Shown: positions 29,330-38,463, counted from the stretch's first letter. The stretch: 64,000 nt of DNA from Nitrosarchaeum sp. (GCF_025699065.1 NZ_JAILWF010000009.1:1-64000); one strand, 5' to 3'. The notes: generated from the sequence alone by a model not told the origin. Made by a program: numbers and translations.

Positions 29330-30019
29330 ATGGGATTAGGAAGTTATTGGGGAGAAGTCATCGAAGTACTTCGTGAAATTATACCAATTTATGATAAAGT
29401 AAATTCATACATATCTCTTGGAAAAGATGTAGAACATAGGAACAGAGGAATTACAGGAAGGGTACTTCCAGGAAATAAAATTCTCGATGCAGGATCAGGT
29501 TTTGGAAACATGTCCAAAACTGCCTTAAAGATATGCGATGGAAAAATTTCAATCACACTTTACGATCCTCTTGTACCAATGTTAAAAAATACTGGAACTC
29601 ATTTTGAGAAAGTACCTGATTTAGTTAATGGTGTTTTTGAACACATTCCATTTAAAAATGAAGAATTTGATGCAGTCTTGTGCGGATATTCTCTAAGAGA
29701 TGCCATTAATTTGAGAATTGCAATATCAGAGATTCATCGAGTGCTAAAAAATGAAGGTAGATTTGTAATTGTAGATTTAGGAAAGCCAGACGGAGCAATG
29801 ATAAGAGCTGGCGTCTCATTTTATCTCAAGTTTATTCTTCCAGTACTAGCATTGATTGCAGGAGGAAGACTAGGTTTGAAATTTGGTACTCTTTATGGAA
29901 CATACAAAAGATGGCCACAAAACAAAAAGCTTGAAAAACTATTGCTCGAAAAATTTTCCAAAGTAGAATTTGAGAAAGATCTTATGGGCGGAGCAATAAT
30001 GGTTGCCGCATACAAATGA
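29330..30019 (+). CDS. SAM-dependent methyltransferase, UbiE-like
   Basis: A 229-aa class I methyltransferase. Motif I is ILDAGSGFGNMSK (about 50-62), and the post-motif LCGYSLRDAINLRIAISEIHRVL resembles UbiE/COQ5 (xYGLRN...ALxExxRVLKPGG). A hydrophobic C-terminal part (FYLKFILPVLALIAGGRLG) may associate with membrane. Menaquinone or other lipid methylation is a family-based guess. It overlaps the MFS gene downstream by 4 bp. Confidence 0.75.
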   Translation: MGLGSYWGEVIEVLREIIPIYDKVNSYISLGKDVEHRNRGITGRVLPGNKILDAGSGFGNMSKTALKICDGKISITLYDPLVPMLKNTGTHFEKVPDLVNGVFEHIPFKNEEFDAVLCGYSLRDAINLRIAISEIHRVLKNEGRFVIVDLGKPDGAMIRAGVSFYLKFILPVLALIAGGRLGLKFGTLYGTYKRWPQNKKLEKLLLEKFSKVEFEKDLMGGAIMVAAYK

Positions 30020-31173
30020 ACAGAACACTAGTACTTGTAAATCTCACAGGCTTAATCATAGGAATCTCTTATGGATTACACGGTCCAATATTACCAGTAT
30101 TTGCAAAAAATATTATCGGGGCATCATACTCTGAACTTGGTTTTATCGGACTAGCAAATTTCATTCCATACATGTTCATTCCAATATTTGTAGGAATTCT
30201 TCTTGACAAATTCAATAACGGTTACATCTTAGCAATAGGTACAGCAATCAATTCAGCATCAATCTATCTTCTATCAATAGCACAAACGGTTCCAGAGATA
30301 ATGGGATTCAGAGTAATGACAGGAATAGCTCATGCATTTTTTTGGCCACCGTGTCAATCCATTATTGCAAATGAAAGCAATGAAAAAACTAGAGTCAGAA
30401 ACATCTCATTGTTTACAATGTTTTTTGTGATGGGATTTATGATAGGCCCATTACTAGGCACAGTGTTTCTTGAAGGACTAGACATCACATATAGAATTCT
30501 ATTTCAAATAACTGCATTTATTTTGGCTAGTGCCATAATTTTTGCACTTGTTATTTCTAGGAAGAGTGTTACAAATCATCATGAGAAATTTTCATTTTTA
30601 TCAATTAAAGAGATGAAAAGATTTCCTGAAGTCATAATTTTATTAATTTTTTGTACCTCATCGTTTGGAATAATTCTTTCAATCTATCCAGCGTTCTTAA
30701 ATGATAATGGAATGTCAGATATAGACATTTTGTTATTGTATTTTGCGTTTGGAATTTCAAGAGTTATTTCGCTTGCACTAACAGGCAAATTTGCAAAAAG
30801 AACCAGTCAGACATTGATTGCAGCTACAATTGCAGTTTCTATTGGATTGTTAATTTCTGCAGTTTCAGATTCCATTATCATGTTTGCAGCAGCCCTTGTA
30901 TTGATGGGATTTGGATTTAGCATATTTTTCCCATTGACTCTAGAAATAATTCTTAGTAAAACAAGTAATGCAATATCAGGAAAAATAATTGGGGCATATG
31001 AGACAGTTTTTGGAATAGGTTGGGTAATTGGACCTACAGTAGGAGGACCAATAGCACAGTCATTTGGAAATCAATCACCATATATTGTATTTTTTATAAT
31101 CGGAATTGCAATTACAATTTTAGCTATCACATGTAGAAATAAACTAGAACCAAAAAAAATACAAAAGATCTAA
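30016..31173 (+). CDS. Major facilitator superfamily transporter
   Basis: A 385-aa protein with about 12 hydrophobic segments and MFS-like loop sequences (LLDKFNNGYILAIGTAINS after helix 2, GFGFSIFFPLTLEI and the C-terminal IGAYETVFGIGWVIGPTVGG). It overlaps the methyltransferase gene by ATGA, suggesting a shared function. The substrate is unknown. Confidence 0.8.
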   Translation: MNRTLVLVNLTGLIIGISYGLHGPILPVFAKNIIGASYSELGFIGLANFIPYMFIPIFVGILLDKFNNGYILAIGTAINSASIYLLSIAQTVPEIMGFRVMTGIAHAFFWPPCQSIIANESNEKTRVRNISLFTMFFVMGFMIGPLLGTVFLEGLDITYRILFQITAFILASAIIFALVISRKSVTNHHEKFSFLSIKEMKRFPEVIILLIFCTSSFGIILSIYPAFLNDNGMSDIDILLLYFAFGISRVISLALTGKFAKRTSQTLIAATIAVSIGLLISAVSDSIIMFAAALVLMGFGFSIFFPLTLEIILSKTSNAISGKIIGAYETVFGIGWVIGPTVGGPIAQSFGNQSPYIVFFIIGIAITILAITCRNKLEPKKIQKI

Positions 31174-31192
31174 TCAAATAATTGAAATTAAA

Positions 31193-31507
31193 CTAGATTG
31201 AGATAGTTCCCCGTTTTTGTGTACAAATATCAAGTGCATCTTCTACTGCAGTGACAAAGACTTTACCATCGCCTTTTGTTTTAGTACATGCAACTTTTGC
31301 AATTGCATTTAAGATGTCATTTAATTTTGGATCATCTACAACACAAATTATCAAATCTTTAGAGAAATATTGCCCAACTAGTGGTGGATCATCTGATCCT
31401 TGACCCTGAACATGACAGACAGTCACTCCTCCAACGCCAATTTTTTTAATTGCAGCTATAGTTTTGTCTTTAAGTTCAGGTCTAACAATTACTTCTATTT
31501 TTTTCAT
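31193..31507 (-). CDS. PII signal-transduction protein (GlnK/GlnB family)
   Basis: A 104-aa trimeric PII protein. The N-terminus MKKIEVIVRPELKDKTIAAI, the B-loop-like TKGDGKVFVTAVEDA and the C-loop match the family. The T-loop (about 37-55, GQGSDDPPLVGQYFSKD) lacks the usual KGHTELYRG sequence with the uridylylated Tyr, so control is probably by effector binding only. No ammonium transporter is adjacent. It may regulate nitrogen or carbon enzymes such as the nearby glutamate dehydrogenase (speculative). Confidence 0.87.
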   Translation of the reverse strand: MKKIEVIVRPELKDKTIAAIKKIGVGGVTVCHVQGQGSDDPPLVGQYFSKDLIICVVDDPKLNDILNAIAKVACTKTKGDGKVFVTAVEDALDICTQKRGTISI

Positions 31508-31644
31508 TAATCAACATAAGAATAGTTGTTTTTTAAAACAATAGGGACATTTTCGAAGTTGATTTTCAGAGATGAACTTGTGAAAATAGAGATTTAAAAT
31601 TTCAAAAACATTACATTTAATTTCAAATAAGTCGATTTTATTCT

Positions 31645-31992
31645 ATGTTTGATTATTCATTAAACATAATGGGTAGCGAATGGATAATCATAATTTTTGT
31701 GGCTTTAGTGTTGATTTTAGGAACCAACCAGCTTCCAAGCGCTGCAAGAAAATTAGGAAAAGCTGTAAATGAATTTAACAGAGCTAAAAACGAAGTTCAA
31801 AGTCAGATGAAAAGTGTTTCAGATACAAATCTGGATACATCAGAACCCATGGAGACAGAAAGACAAAAACTAGAGATGATTGCAAAATCATTTGGAGTAA
31901 ACTCTAAAGAAAAATCAGATGATGAACTCCGGAAAATAATTTCAGATAAAATGGGGCCAAAAAAAACAGATAATTCAGAAAATAAAGTGTAG
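31645..31992 (+). CDS. tatA: Twin-arginine translocation protein TatA/TatB family
   Basis: A 115-aa protein with one N-terminal membrane helix (EWIIIIFVALVLILG, about 12-26), a hinge (TNQLPSAARKLGKAVNEF) that matches the Tat family amphipathic helix, and a charged cytoplasmic tail. It would form the export pore for folded Tat substrates; TatC is not in this window. The stop abuts the convergent methyltransferase gene. Confidence 0.85.
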   Translation: MFDYSLNIMGSEWIIIIFVALVLILGTNQLPSAARKLGKAVNEFNRAKNEVQSQMKSVSDTNLDTSEPMETERQKLEMIAKSFGVNSKEKSDDELRKIISDKMGPKKTDNSENKV

Positions 31993-32766
31993 TTAATTAG
32001 ATTTAATTCGATAGAGATTTTTATCTAGTCTTTTTTTTGCAAATTTATAATATTCAGGTACAATTTCAAATCCAAGATATTGTCTATTCAAGGATTTGCT
32101 AACTACTGCAACTTGTCCAGACCCTAGAAATGGATCAAACACAATATCTTTTTTCTCACTAGAATAATGTAATAATTTTTCAATTAACTCAGCAGGTAAT
32201 TTAGTGGGTGTTTTGTCATCACCTGTCCAATATTCACGTTTAATTTCCCACACATCTTCTTTATCCCGATAATGTAGACTACGGCCTTCATTAGTTTTAG
32301 AATCTTTTTTAAATCTAGAAAATGGATAAAATTTTCTTTGTTTATCATTTTTGCAAACATAAAGACAGTGATAGTGAGAAGTAACAAATTTTCTTTTGGT
32401 TACAACACCAAATTGGTATTTCCAAATAATGTGGTTAATTGTGATAAAACCCACGTCATCTAATGCATTTAGAATATCTTTCAGATTATTCCATCCAGAA
32501 AAAACATACATGCTTCCTGTATCTTTAAGAATCCGAAATGCTTCTTTCATCCAATTATATGTAAAATCATAATAATCGACAGACTTTATCTCGTTGTAAC
32601 CTTGCATCACTCTAGAAGAAGTTCGATTATAATTTGCCTTTGTAGCCTTAAAATTAATAGCAAATGGAGGATCAGTGATAATCAAATCAATTTTATTTTT
32701 AGGAATTAGTCCCATCCCTTCAATACAATTCATATTGTAAATTTTGTTAATTTCGATTTTCTCCAT
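31993..32766 (-). CDS. Adenine/cytosine-N DNA methyltransferase (beta-class order), orphan
   Basis: A protein of about 257 aa. The catalytic motif DPPFAINF (about 30) precedes the SAM-binding motif FDPFLGSGQVAVVSK (about 215), the order of beta-class amino-methyltransferases. No restriction endonuclease or specificity subunit is adjacent, so it is probably an orphan (epigenetic) enzyme. The target sequence cannot be predicted. I favour ATG 32766 over the TTG at 32778. Confidence 0.85.
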   Translation of the reverse strand: MEKIEINKIYNMNCIEGMGLIPKNKIDLIITDPPFAINFKATKANYNRTSSRVMQGYNEIKSVDYYDFTYNWMKEAFRILKDTGSMYVFSGWNNLKDILNALDDVGFITINHIIWKYQFGVVTKRKFVTSHYHCLYVCKNDKQRKFYPFSRFKKDSKTNEGRSLHYRDKEDVWEIKREYWTGDDKTPTKLPAELIEKLLHYSSEKKDIVFDPFLGSGQVAVVSKSLNRQYLGFEIVPEYYKFAKKRLDKNLYRIKSN

Positions 32767-32872
32767 TTTTAAAATCAAGGAGGTATCCTCGTTTAATAAT
32801 GTCGTGGAATACTGTTTTTGCCAATATTAACAGTCAACCAATAAATCTTGAGTAGATTAAATCAAGTTTAGC

Positions 32873-35383
32873 TTGAAATTTTCCTGTCCAAATTGTAAAT
32901 CCAAACTAGAGATACAAAAAACATTCAACAAAAAAATTCACATTTCATGTAGTTGCGGAATAGAGGATTTACTTGAATTTTCAAAAAACATTGATGAGGT
33001 ATTTTTAGAATTTCTTTCAAGATTTGATGAGGGATTAGTTACAAAAAAAGGGATTTCAGAAGGTCTAAAAAACGAAGGGATCATCAGAGACGAAAAAGAG
33101 ATCAAGGAGATGATTGGAAATAACAATCCAGACAAGACTACCGAAGATATTCTTTTTTCAAAAAGAGATTTCATTTCACAGTACAAGGTTCTGACTAATC
33201 CTGAGCCTAAAATGGGCAGCGATGTTGAAGACTTGGGGTTGGATGAATCAATAAGCAATCACCTAAAAGATATTGGAATTAATCAGTTTTACAAATTTCA
33301 AGAAGAATCAATTCAAGAGGTAGCATTTGGAGAAAATGTAATCATTGAAGCGCCTACAGCATCTGGAAAAACAGAGGCATTTTTGATTCCAGTAATTCAA
33401 AAAATAAAAAAAGAATCAAATAATGTTAAAGGAGTTTTTGCAGTATTTGTTTACCCTACAAAAGCTCTTTCAAGGGATCAATATCCAAAAATCTTAAAGT
33501 TTGCAGAAAAAATTGGAATTAAAGTTAAAGTTTTTGATGGAGATACTGAACAAGTAGAGCGAAGAGAAATTTTAGATAGCCCGCCACACATACTTGTTAC
33601 AAATTTTGATGTAGTACATTACCATCTTTGGCATCAAACAAAATTTTCATCTTTGCTTTCAACTATCAAAGTATTGGTGGTAGATGAGACACATGTGTAC
33701 TCAGGAATTTTTGGCTCAAATGTCCATTACATAATTAAAAGACTGAAAAGAATTTGTAGCAATAAAATACAATTTGTTGCAGCATCTGCAACTCTAGAAG
33801 ATGCTAAAAATTTTTGCGAACAGTTGTTTGGAGTGAGGATGAAAATAATTCACGGTTCTGGAAAAAAAGGACAGACAGATTTTGTAATGTTATTTCCATC
33901 ACTTAGAACTCAGCGGTTACTGATGATTGATTTGACAAAAAAGATGACTGAAAAAAATCACAAGACAATGGTATTCAATAATTCACATCTTAATTCAGAA
34001 CTTTTGGCAATTCAAGCAAGAAAACAAAAAATCAACATCAAAGTTCACAGGGCTGGCCTAATGGCAAATTATAGAAAGTCAGTAGAACAAGAGTTCAAGA
34101 GCGATAAACTCCAGGCCATTTCATGCACGCCTACGCTTGAGCTTGGGATAGATGTTGGAAACGTGGATTGTGTGATTTCATCCACAATTCCAGTAAACAG
34201 ATTGATCCAAAGAATCGGCAGAGCGGCACGAAAAGGACAAAGGGGTTATGCATTTTTAGCACTTGGTAACGATCCAATTTCACAATATTACAAGAATCAT
34301 CCAGATGATTATTTTGAAGATGTTGAAAAAACATACATTGATCCAAAGAATCCATTTGTAGAAGAGTTTCAAGTATTGGCAATGGCGTGTGACAGACCAA
34401 TTTCAAAACACGAACTAAAAGAACATGAAGGAATTATCAGACAACACATAGAAAATGAAAATCTAATAGTGCACAATAACAGAATCATACCAAATTTTGA
34501 CAAGATCTCTTCTTTGTTAAACGATTACAGCATAAGAGGAATTGGAAAATCATTAGATATTTTCCTAAATGAAAAAAAAGTCGGAGACAGAGTACTTCCA
34601 ATTGCATTAGAAGAACTTCATAAAGATGCAATTTACTTTCTTGCAGGAGTAAGATACAGAGTAAAAGAATGCGGATATCCTCAAAGAAATTTTGCAAAGC
34701 TAGAAAAAATATCCAGAGACTATCCGTATTATACCAAAGCATTAACAGAAGAGTGGCCTACAATTGAAACAATTTTTGAGACAAGAAAAGCATATGGAAT
34801 AGAAGTTGCATTTTGCAAATTACACATTCAAAAGAAAGTCTATGGTTATGTCAACATAGAATTGGGACAAGAGATCACTCAAGGTCAAAAAGTCTTACTA
34901 GATTCTCCTTTAGAATATGATTTTATCACAAAAGGAATTGTGTTTCATGCTCCAAGACCGATAAATGAAATTAAAAAAGCAGAAGATGAAGAATATACTG
35001 AAGCAAGTGGGTATCATGCAACAGAACATGTTGTGATTGAAGGCAGTAACATGATAACTGGAGGAGTATCTCAAGATTTAGGAGGCATATCATTGGGGAC
35101 TTCAGGCTTGATTTTCATCTACGATGGAGCAATTGGTGGAAATGGGGCAAGTAAGGCACTATTTGATAGATTTGAGAAAGCACTTGAGCGAAGTATGTTT
35201 ATTGTAAAAGAGTGTCCATGTCAAAGTGAGGCAGGTTGTCCACGTTGTACATTCTCTTATAGATGTGGAAATAACAATGAATATCTTCACAAATATTCTG
35301 CATTAGAAATTCTTCAAAGAATCAACAATGGCGAAAAAACTAAACTAGAAGAACCAACAGAAGGAGACAAACCACTAGTCTAA
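32873..35383 (+). CDS. DEAD/DEAH-box helicase, Hrq1/MrfA (SftH) family
   Basis: An 836-aa superfamily 2 helicase. In order: N-terminal zinc ribbon (CPNC...CSCG, about 4-30), Walker A APTASGKTEAF, DETH box in VVDETHVYSG, motif III AASATLEDA, motif VI QRIGRAARKGQRGYAF, and a C-terminal DUF1998-type four-Cys cluster CPCQSEAGCPRC...CGN (about 785-805). Family members unwind DNA 3' to 5' and act in repair of crosslinked DNA. The start is TTG at 32873. The extra N-terminal zinc ribbon is a thaumarchaeal-looking addition. Confidence 0.9.
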   Translation: MKFSCPNCKSKLEIQKTFNKKIHISCSCGIEDLLEFSKNIDEVFLEFLSRFDEGLVTKKGISEGLKNEGIIRDEKEIKEMIGNNNPDKTTEDILFSKRDFISQYKVLTNPEPKMGSDVEDLGLDESISNHLKDIGINQFYKFQEESIQEVAFGENVIIEAPTASGKTEAFLIPVIQKIKKESNNVKGVFAVFVYPTKALSRDQYPKILKFAEKIGIKVKVFDGDTEQVERREILDSPPHILVTNFDVVHYHLWHQTKFSSLLSTIKVLVVDETHVYSGIFGSNVHYIIKRLKRICSNKIQFVAASATLEDAKNFCEQLFGVRMKIIHGSGKKGQTDFVMLFPSLRTQRLLMIDLTKKMTEKNHKTMVFNNSHLNSELLAIQARKQKINIKVHRAGLMANYRKSVEQEFKSDKLQAISCTPTLELGIDVGNVDCVISSTIPVNRLIQRIGRAARKGQRGYAFLALGNDPISQYYKNHPDDYFEDVEKTYIDPKNPFVEEFQVLAMACDRPISKHELKEHEGIIRQHIENENLIVHNNRIIPNFDKISSLLNDYSIRGIGKSLDIFLNEKKVGDRVLPIALEELHKDAIYFLAGVRYRVKECGYPQRNFAKLEKISRDYPYYTKALTEEWPTIETIFETRKAYGIEVAFCKLHIQKKVYGYVNIELGQEITQGQKVLLDSPLEYDFITKGIVFHAPRPINEIKKAEDEEYTEASGYHATEHVVIEGSNMITGGVSQDLGGISLGTSGLIFIYDGAIGGNGASKALFDRFEKALERSMFIVKECPCQSEAGCPRCTFSYRCGNNNEYLHKYSALEILQRINNGEKTKLEEPTEGDKPLV

Positions 35384-35424
35384 AAATCAAAATGGGATAA
35401 ATATAACAAATTTCTATAAACAAT

Positions 35425-36255
35425 ATGGAAAAAGTAGCAATTGTAACTGGAACAACTTCTGGAATTGGATATGAAACTTGTCTGTCTCTTGCAAGAGATG
35501 GATTTTACACATTTGCTACAGTTAGAGATGTAAAAAAAGCAGAAAAAATAGTACAAATTGCAAAAAAAGAAAACCTAAAGATAGAAATTATTGAGTTAGA
35601 TGTTGATGATGAAAAATCAATTAGTACTGCAGTTCAAAAAATTCTTTCAAAAAAACAACAGATTGATGTTTTAGTAAATAACGCTGGATGGGGATTGTTT
35701 GGAAGCGTTGAAGATGTACTAGTAAAAGACTTTAGAGCACAATTTGAAACAAATTTCTTTGGAATAATAAGTATAATTCAAAAAATTGCACCAGTTATGA
35801 GAAAACAGAAATCAGGTGTAATTGTAAACATTAGCTCAGTTGCAGGAAAAATTGGGTTTCCAGGATCACCTGCATATATTAGCTCAAAATTTGCATTAGA
35901 AGGGTTATCTGAATCATTAAGATATGAATTGGGACAATTTGGAGTCAAAGTAGTCATTATTGAACCCGGTGTAATAAAGTCAAACTTTTTCTCATCTATG
36001 AAGATTGCAGAACCTAAACCAGATTCACCATACAAAGAGATCACTGAAAAGGTGATCATGGGAGTAAAAATGATGGCAGAGCTTGGAACTCCCCCATCAG
36101 AAGTGGCCACTACAATATTGAAGGCAATTAACGAAAAAGAACCAAAGCCAAGGTATGTGGTAGGAAATGATGCACAGATGTTTTTAGAAGCAAAAAGGGC
36201 TAAAACAGATACAGAATTTGAAAATTATCTCAAAAAAGAATTATTTTCAACATGA
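35425..36255 (+). CDS. Short-chain dehydrogenase/reductase
   Basis: A 276-aa classical SDR: cofactor motif GTTSGIGYE (about 9-17), NNAGWGLFG, catalytic Ser in VNISSVAG and YxxxK in AYISSKFALEGLSESLR. The last 25 residues extend past the SDR core. The substrate is unknown; members of this subfamily act on ketones and sugars. It is the last gene before the sparse accessory region. Confidence 0.87.
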   Translation: MEKVAIVTGTTSGIGYETCLSLARDGFYTFATVRDVKKAEKIVQIAKKENLKIEIIELDVDDEKSISTAVQKILSKKQQIDVLVNNAGWGLFGSVEDVLVKDFRAQFETNFFGIISIIQKIAPVMRKQKSGVIVNISSVAGKIGFPGSPAYISSKFALEGLSESLRYELGQFGVKVVIIEPGVIKSNFFSSMKIAEPKPDSPYKEITEKVIMGVKMMAELGTPPSEVATTILKAINEKEPKPRYVVGNDAQMFLEAKRAKTDTEFENYLKKELFST

Positions 36256-36302
36256 TAAAATTTAGCTTGTTTAATTCTTTTAATTTTAAAAAATAAGATA
36301 TA

Positions 36303-36345
36303 GTACACTTTATGCGTATAATCGGACAAAAAGTGTACGATAAGG
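36303..36345 (+). repeat. GTGTAC palindromic element, copy 1
   Basis: GTACACTTT (36303-36311) pairs with AAAGTGTAC (36330-36338) as a 9-bp inverted repeat. The stretch 36319-36345 matches the reverse complement of 47099-47124 at about 24 of 26 positions and is likewise followed by a T-run. It lies about 64 nt after the SDR stop, in the same orientation relative to the upstream gene as the second copy, so a 3'-end or terminator role is plausible. Confidence 0.6.
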
Positions 36346-36394
36346 TGTACGGTAGTGTTTTTTCATGTCAAAATAATATGCACTTATGAATCGT

Positions 36395-36574
36395 ATGCGT
36401 GAATTATGATGGCGCTTGTGTCAACTAGAGAATTTTATTGTGAATGAACAATGATAACATTAATGATGATTCACGCATGATAACTAGTGAAAACCAATTT
36501 TATCATCAATTCAGATTCATTTTTAATTTTTTTCACGCATGAACCCGAGAGGTTTTCAATGATTATTCACGCAT
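36395..36574. repeat. TTCACGCAT repeats (four copies, one inverted)
   Basis: TTCACGCAT occurs at 36470-36478, 36532-36540 and 36566-36574, and inverted as ATGCGTGAA at 36395-36403. The first inverted/direct pair extends to 10 bp (ATGCGTGAAT/ATTCACGCAT). The clustering upstream of the next gene suggests a repeated protein-binding site. No function is established. Confidence 0.6.
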
Positions 36575-36606
36575 AAAAGAAAAACATACACCAATTCTCA
36601 CAACCA

Positions 36607-36747
36607 ATGCCTTTACAAGATGGCAATTCAATCCCACCTACTGGAAAATCATTCAAGGTAACAATGGCCACGGTTGCAAAGTGGGAAGATGGTCGAATAG
36701 CTGAAGAACACCTATTCTGGGACAATGCAGAGATAATGAAACAGTAA
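36607..36747 (+). pseudogene. Remnant of a SnoaL-like (ester cyclase) protein
   Basis: A 46-residue open frame reading IPPTGKSFKVTMATVAKWED, then GRIAEEHLFWDN. This matches the C-terminal third of SnoaL-like polyketide-cyclase/ester-cyclase proteins, which are about 130-150 aa. The N-terminal part is missing and no matching sequence was recognised upstream. It is either a gene remnant or a reused short ORF. Confidence 0.55.
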
Positions 36748-36826
36748 CAATTTCTAATTATTAAAAATACAAATTTGTCAGTGGAATCTCAGTTTAATTT
36801 CAATAACCTTTGAGATTGTTTTGTTC

Positions 36827-36850
36827 AGCTGTAACTGTGAAAATACAGCT
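36827..36850. other. 7-bp inverted repeat AGCTGTA/TACAGCT
   Basis: AGCTGTA and TACAGCT flank a 10-nt loop upstream of the zinc-ribbon gene at 36896. It could be a regulator-binding site or a weak hairpin. A related CAGCTGTATC sequence occurs upstream of the small membrane protein at 39366. Confidence 0.35.
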
Positions 36851-36895
36851 AATTTTGTTACCTGAACTAATGAATAACCAAAACATAACATAGAC

Positions 36896-37033
36896 ATGGA
36901 AAAATGCCCAAAGTGTTCAAACCAAATTATTGTTAGCAACACAAACGTAGCAGTAAATGTAGAACAACCATGGAAAAAAGTTCAGGCAAAAATTTGCCTA
37001 GATTGTAACTTTATGGAGTTATTCCGCAATTGA
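36896..37033 (+). CDS. Small zinc-ribbon protein
   Basis: A 45-aa protein with two CxxC pairs: MEKCPKCSNQ at the N-terminus (Cys4, Cys7) and KICLDCNFMEL near residue 34-37. This is a single treble-clef/zinc-ribbon unit. Its stop overlaps the likely TTG start of the next gene, which supports real translation. The function is unknown; nucleic-acid or protein binding is likely from the fold. Confidence 0.65.
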   Translation: MEKCPKCSNQIIVSNTNVAVNVEQPWKKVQAKICLDCNFMELFRN

Positions 37034-37476
37034 CTTTTTATGAGCAAAATGCAATGAGAAATGAAATGAAAATGATTTCTCATCTTGATAAGACAAGTTA
37101 TCTAAACTTGTGCAAATCTATCTTGCGTTTGGATCAGAATGTCTTATTTGTTGGAATAATCAATGACCACGGAAGATTGGTTGACTTTGCCAAAAAGCAA
37201 AACAAGATGATACAAAATCTAGAAAATATAGATTTGGATATGATATGTATGCAAGCCAGGCTATACATATCAATGCAAAGCGATCATGATAAGAATCTTG
37301 GCAGATTTGGTCATTGCATCACCGAAAGAGAGAAAATCACAACGCTAACAATTCCCACCATTTATGGAACTGTGCTTGTCATATCTTCCAACAAGACAGA
37401 TTCAAAAGAATTGGTTAAAAAAATATTTCAGGTGACAGACGATAGTTGTTTTGCACAGATTCTAGACCCTTGTTGA
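37030..37476 (+). CDS. Thaumarchaeal hypothetical protein (FVGI family), paralogue 1
   Basis: A 148-aa soluble protein. It shares the pattern 'hydrophobic-IL-x-D-x-x-V-x-FVGI-ind-x-G-x-L' with the proteins at 50587-50952 and 61137-61514 and resembles the archaeal DUF6659-type family, which is profilin/roadblock-like in its secondary-structure pattern (inferred). The start is TTG at 37030, overlapping the zinc-ribbon stop, or ATG 37051. It is followed 37 nt later by a winged-helix regulator. The function is unknown. Confidence 0.65.
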   Translation: MTFYEQNAMRNEMKMISHLDKTSYLNLCKSILRLDQNVLFVGIINDHGRLVDFAKKQNKMIQNLENIDLDMICMQARLYISMQSDHDKNLGRFGHCITEREKITTLTIPTIYGTVLVISSNKTDSKELVKKIFQVTDDSCFAQILDPC

Positions 37477-37513
37477 AGCAAGGTTTAGATTCTGTACGCC
37501 TGTAAATAATAAA

Positions 37514-38320
37514 ATGGGAAATAACTACAAGAGTGCAAGTAGTGACTTTCTGGATCTTGCAAGCGAGCAGCGACTTGATATTTTGTTTCACTTGATGCAA
37601 GAAAAATCAAAAGTATCCCCAATGGCAAAGACACTTGATTCTACCGTACAGGAAGTCCACAGAAACTTTGAGAGATTGGCAAAATCAGGATTTATTGAAA
37701 AAGATAATGAGGGTTACTATCATCTTACAATTTATGGAACTACAATGTGCACTCAGATTCCTACAATGATGTTTTTCTCAAATAACAGAAAGTATTTCCA
37801 GGAACATGACTTTGGAGATCTTCCTGTAAAATTTATCGAACGCATAGGCGCACTGTCAACTGGAACTTACATCAAGGGTTTTACCAAAGTGATTGAACAG
37901 TGGAAATCAATTTACAAAAACGCTAACGAATACATCTATGAGATGCATTCAGAGGTTTCAAATGATCTTATAGAACCTTTGATAAAAAAAGCTAAAGATG
38001 ATAAAGTAAAGATAAACTACATTTTGTCAGAAGATTGTATCGTTCCAAGGGGAAGAAAAAAGACGCTGGAGAAATTTGGTTTTAGTAGTCTCTTAGAAAA
38101 TGGAATAGTTGAAAGAAAAATGTCAAAACAAGTTTTGGTAGTAGTTGCCTTAAATGAAAAAGAGGCATGTGTCTCATTTCCTGACAGAAAAGGTGAATCA
38201 AACATCGGGTATGCGTTTTATGGAAACGATGTTAGATTTCATGAGTGGTGTCTTGACTATTTCAGATATAGTTGGCACAATTCAGGTACATTCAGGGAAA
38301 GCAAACTAAAAGAAGAATAG
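37514..38320 (+). CDS. Winged-helix regulator, FilR1/DUF1724-like
   Basis: A 268-aa archaeal transcription factor. The N-terminal winged HTH (about 10-75; EQRLDILFHLMQEKSKVSPM, VQEVHRNFERLAKSGFIEKD) is followed by a domain with TGTYIKGFTKVIEQW and a C-terminal half resembling the FilR1/methanogenesis-regulator middle domain. The ligand is unknown. It is the largest gene in the small-protein cluster and a candidate local regulator. Confidence 0.75.
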   Translation: MGNNYKSASSDFLDLASEQRLDILFHLMQEKSKVSPMAKTLDSTVQEVHRNFERLAKSGFIEKDNEGYYHLTIYGTTMCTQIPTMMFFSNNRKYFQEHDFGDLPVKFIERIGALSTGTYIKGFTKVIEQWKSIYKNANEYIYEMHSEVSNDLIEPLIKKAKDDKVKINYILSEDCIVPRGRKKTLEKFGFSSLLENGIVERKMSKQVLVVVALNEKEACVSFPDRKGESNIGYAFYGNDVRFHEWCLDYFRYSWHNSGTFRESKLKEE

Positions 38321-38322
38321 AT

Positions 38323-38463
38323 TCACTCCAGTGGAAAATCTGATCCACATCCAAGGCACCATCCTCGTTCTCCTTTGTAACTATCACTATAATATTGAAT
38401 GATTTCAATTCCACACACAAAACATGTTGTCTCCACAGTTCTCTTTTTTACATTTTTTATCAT
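38323..38463 (-). CDS. Small zinc-ribbon protein
   Basis: A 46-aa protein with Cys14, Cys17 (TTCFVCGIEI) and Cys36, Cys39 (GWCLGCGSDF), one zinc-ribbon unit. It is the last of three small genes on the minus strand (38819 to 38323) after two short membrane proteins, and it converges with the winged-helix regulator gene (2-nt gap). The function is unknown. Confidence 0.6.
   Translation of the reverse strand: MIKNVKKRTVETTCFVCGIEIIQYYSDSYKGERGWCLGCGSDFPLE

Larger units (their letters stand above)
36256..36606. other. Repeat-rich intergenic region
   Basis: 351 bases without a convincing gene, very AT-rich. It holds the GTACAC/GTGTAC inverted repeat element (36303-36345), a T-run (36357-36363), and four copies of TTCACGCAT (one inverted) between 36395 and 36574. 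This marks the border between the conserved block and the accessory block. No tRNA or integrase is present. Confidence 0.7.

Noticed and set aside
32799-32855. 18-codon plus-strand frame after a GGAGG sequence upstream of the helicase
   Set aside because: The spacing from GGAGG to ATG is about 15 nt, too long, and the peptide shows no feature.
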